DNA from: Torymus aiolomorphi
Lineage: Eukaryota > Arthropoda > Insecta > Hymenoptera > Torymidae
Assembly: GCA_036365515.1 (NCBI GenBank)
Contig: CM070874.1
Coordinates: 112,721,735 to 112,785,734, forward strand
Direction of reading: 5' to 3'
Length of the DNA stretch: 64,000 nt
The notes below the pieces were generated by a model. The model was not told where the DNA came from. It did no database searches and saw only the letters and a list, made by a program, of their open reading frames with translations. The translations under genes were made by a program, and so were the position numbers. Shown here piece after piece: positions 61,182-64,000 of this stretch. Every line of letters begins with the position of its first letter. The stretch's first letter is position 1.

Positions 61182-64000
61182 GTAAGTAAGCCTGTATATG
61201 TGTGTGTGTGTGTGAGGGTAATGGAGGGCTTGATATTTCGGGGATTACCGGCGGCGGGGTTAATTAGCGCGGCGGGTTTTCGCGTAAGACGACGCACGCA
61301 CGGGATTTACATGTATATATATATATCTGCAGCGGAGGTATATAAGGAACGTGTTTGTAAGGTTGGAGACGACGACGACTGTCCCGTTCGTTCGGTCGAG
61401 CGGTTCTTTTTAATTTTGAGACTGGATGCTGTAGGATCGTTTTTTTTTGCATTGGATTCGGGAGGCAGCGAGTGCAGCAGGTTCAATGGCTGCGAAGGTG
61501 CAGTGGTATTGGGAGAGAAGGGAATTCGCGGTCGAGTGCATAATAATATGCTAATTTTTGTCATTAAGGCGCAGGATGCTGGAGGCTTCCCTTTTTTTAA
61601 TAATTTTGGGGTTTGTATGATAATTGGTGGGTGATGTATGGGATTGTTCTGATTTGGATTGGGAAAGTTAAGTAGGCAAAGGGTTAATTGTATGGTGATT
61701 GATAAATTGGACACTATTAGACTTAGGCAATCGTCAATCATAATGCCTGGACAGAACTACTTACAGCCAAGTTTTTAAGTAATGAGCGAGATACGCAAGC
61801 CTATATATATGCGTTTAATCTGATCCGCGCTAGTTTTAGGCGTTCTTTTTTTTGTCTCTTTTATCCTCGCCGCTTAGCCCACTATAATATAATTCGATAT
61901 ATCATACGTGTTTTGATGAAGTGCGTTTCGTATACCGCGGCGACAAAAATGACAGGTGTGTTCCATATTTTTGTTTGTCCACGGAAGCACGCTTATATAT
62001 CTTAATATATTCATCGGCGCGAAGTCGCGCGGAACACCGTTAGAGGAAAGCTCGAATCGAACCATAAAGAGCAATTATCGCCACGGCGATATGTTTCCAT
62101 TATACAAATATCATATTCGCCCCCCTTAATAATTAGTTCGATGAAAAGAGTAGAGCTGAGAACCCCGCACACTGACGTAACGAAACCTCGTTAGCGCCGC
62201 GCGCGCGTATATAACACGCGACGAAATTGGAACGGCGCGATCGTATCGATATATATCGCGCTCATGAGTTATTAGAATTTCAATTATACGGCCTTAGTGG
62301 GACATTCGTCGATTAACGATTCTCCTTACCGCGTAATACTCGCGAGCGATTGAGAAAAAAAAAAGGGGCAAAACGGCCCGGGTTCGCGGGAAACGTTATA
62401 TACGTCTGTACGAGTGCTGAAATTTACGGCCGTTTTTATATGCAACGAGGGGGTATTATGCCATTCTATAATGAAATGGAACGATATTGTGTGTATTTTT
62501 TCAAAAGTCGGAAGTCGCGGCGGTTCGTTCTTGAACTTCCTGTTTCGCAATGCGGTCGTTATGTTTGCTTTTCAATACAAGCGCGGATGAATGGCCGCGC
62601 GCGCGAAGGTGCATTGAGAGAAACGTTATAGCCAGCAAAAAGCGAGGCGAGTGAGCGAGGCGAGCGCGACGACTGCGGCAATAGGCCGATAAACGCGATC
62701 GCCGATTCGCAATATAACGTTGAGCCATAGCGAAGCGCAGTTTTTGTCTTCCGAAACATGAGCGATTATGTTGTCTGCTATTATTTAGTAAATAATGATG
62801 AATGGACTGAGCTTATTATTGTTATTTTTACGTATTCTTTTTTTAATGTAAATATATTCGTTTGTGTAAAATGTCGCAAGTTTCATTATAATGATGAATC
62901 ACTATTCGTTGAGCAATTAATTGACATCTACAGAAATGTATTTTTTATATTAATCATTATTAACCAGATAGTATATCTAAAATTGAGTGGATTGATATAA
63001 TATATTTATTGTAAAACTGAATCATCACAGATTCTTTCAAATCATCGAGCTATTCGATTTCACCCTAAAATGAAGAAAAATTCAATTCTCACTACCTTCC
63101 AATATCGTTATTGCTTTTCTATTAATAAAAGCTCGCCATTTTTAAATATCCTTTTGATCTACTCTTCCGTCAATTCTTAGAGACCAATAGACAAAATACC
63201 ACTAATAATTTCATCACAATAACTCCCCACCCATCTTCAAAACCTCTTCACTTCAATCGACAGCGAATCATTCTCGGAAGAATCTCGCCAGCGAAACCGA
63301 CTAACTCACGCGAATTCAGAGCTCCGCGAAGCGCCTCGCGCGCATAGAGAACCCCGCGAAGTAATTGCGCCTCTATGCGCGCGTTATCGCCGATATTATC
63401 ATACAATTAGACGCACTCGCGCGCGGGCAATTAGAGTATAAGTAAACGCGCGTGTGTGCTCCCTCCCCCCCCTCCCGCCCCGCGCGCGGTAGTAGCGGCG
63501 ACGGCTAATGTATACGCGCGCCGGTGGATTTTTTGCGCTCGAGACTTTGGAATTCGAAAAAATGCAGTGGCGCGAACGAATTAAAATTTTTCTCAGAGCT
63601 ATCGTGTGTAGGTAGTGTGTGTGTGGAGCCTTTGTCTTGAAGCGCTTCCGTTTTACTGTATACAGCGATTCTTCCAGTGCCTCCAAGTGTGTTTTTAAAG
63701 AAGATAGGTATGGTGAAGCTGCGGAGATAAAACATAAAATGTTTCTGCTTATCTGCCTGTTTGCGAGTAATTCAGCGTAATTATAGTTGGAAAAGAAGAG
63801 AACGAAGTTTGTTGTATATCTAGTTTAGTAGTTTTAGCGCAATTTAAGACTTTTTTTTGTCGGCGGGAGAACTGGTATGTTGTGTTTGTTTTCGAACGCA
63901 TATTCTATACGGTTTCTTTAGTTTCTAATATATATTTAGAGGAATAAAAACGGCCATAGATCATCATGAAATAATCATAGAAACACAATAATTTAGTTCG
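61182..64000 (+). other. Likely first intron of the unrecognised gene
   Basis: No supported exon. A CpG-rich block at about 63.28-63.56 kb may be regulatory. The rest is AT-rich with short TA and GT runs. Confidence 0.35.

Noticed and set aside
61044..61634. 196-residue plus-strand frame
   Set aside because: Different frame from the supported first exon; runs through the donor and a GT repeat.

Overview
The window is eukaryotic nuclear DNA from an insect. It has split genes with GT..AG introns, long AT-rich introns, many pure dinucleotide microsatellites and frequent CpG. Protein matches are insect-like throughout: a Diaphanous formin, a large RCC1-repeat protein of the Claret type, and a split-kinase receptor with fibronectin III (FN3) domains, most like Torso. 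The abundance of CpG and GA/CT tracts suggests a hymenopteran, perhaps a parasitoid wasp. That placement is an inference.

Layout. (1) 471-26820, minus strand: the complete diaphanous (dia) gene. I rebuilt 15 coding exons giving about 1076 residues, with a roughly 17.9-kb first coding intron. The penultimate intron contains an in-frame, stop-free, very basic extension of about 342 residues, which may give a second long isoform ending at 1307. (2) 26.9-30.9 kb: the divergent 5' regions of dia (leftward) and the next gene (rightward), with CpG-rich blocks. (3) 30945-43894, plus strand: 20 coding exons for a protein of about 1852 residues. It has an N-terminal WD-like region, a helical middle, RCC1 repeats and a C-terminal Cys/His zinc-type module. 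The best guess is Claret, the RCC1-family factor acting on Rab32. One intron, 34787-40507, is packed with nested inverted-repeat elements. (4) 46986-56575, plus strand: a receptor tyrosine kinase of 10 coding exons and about 746 residues, most likely Torso. (5) 57-61 kb: a GAGA-rich promoter-like region leading to a first coding exon at 61006-61181. That gene continues beyond the window and I do not recognise it.

Non-genic DNA holds at least eight inverted-repeat transposon remnants (MITE or foldback type), one tRNA-like SINE segment, degenerate tandem repeats and long microsatellites. The genes are not an operon. They are separate transcription units, and only dia and the claret-like gene are head to head.

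Exon borders were set by hand from splice consensus, reading phase and family similarity. No alignment or transcript data were available. The clearest unusual features are the alternative C-terminus of Dia and the multi-branched palindrome cluster in the claret-like intron.
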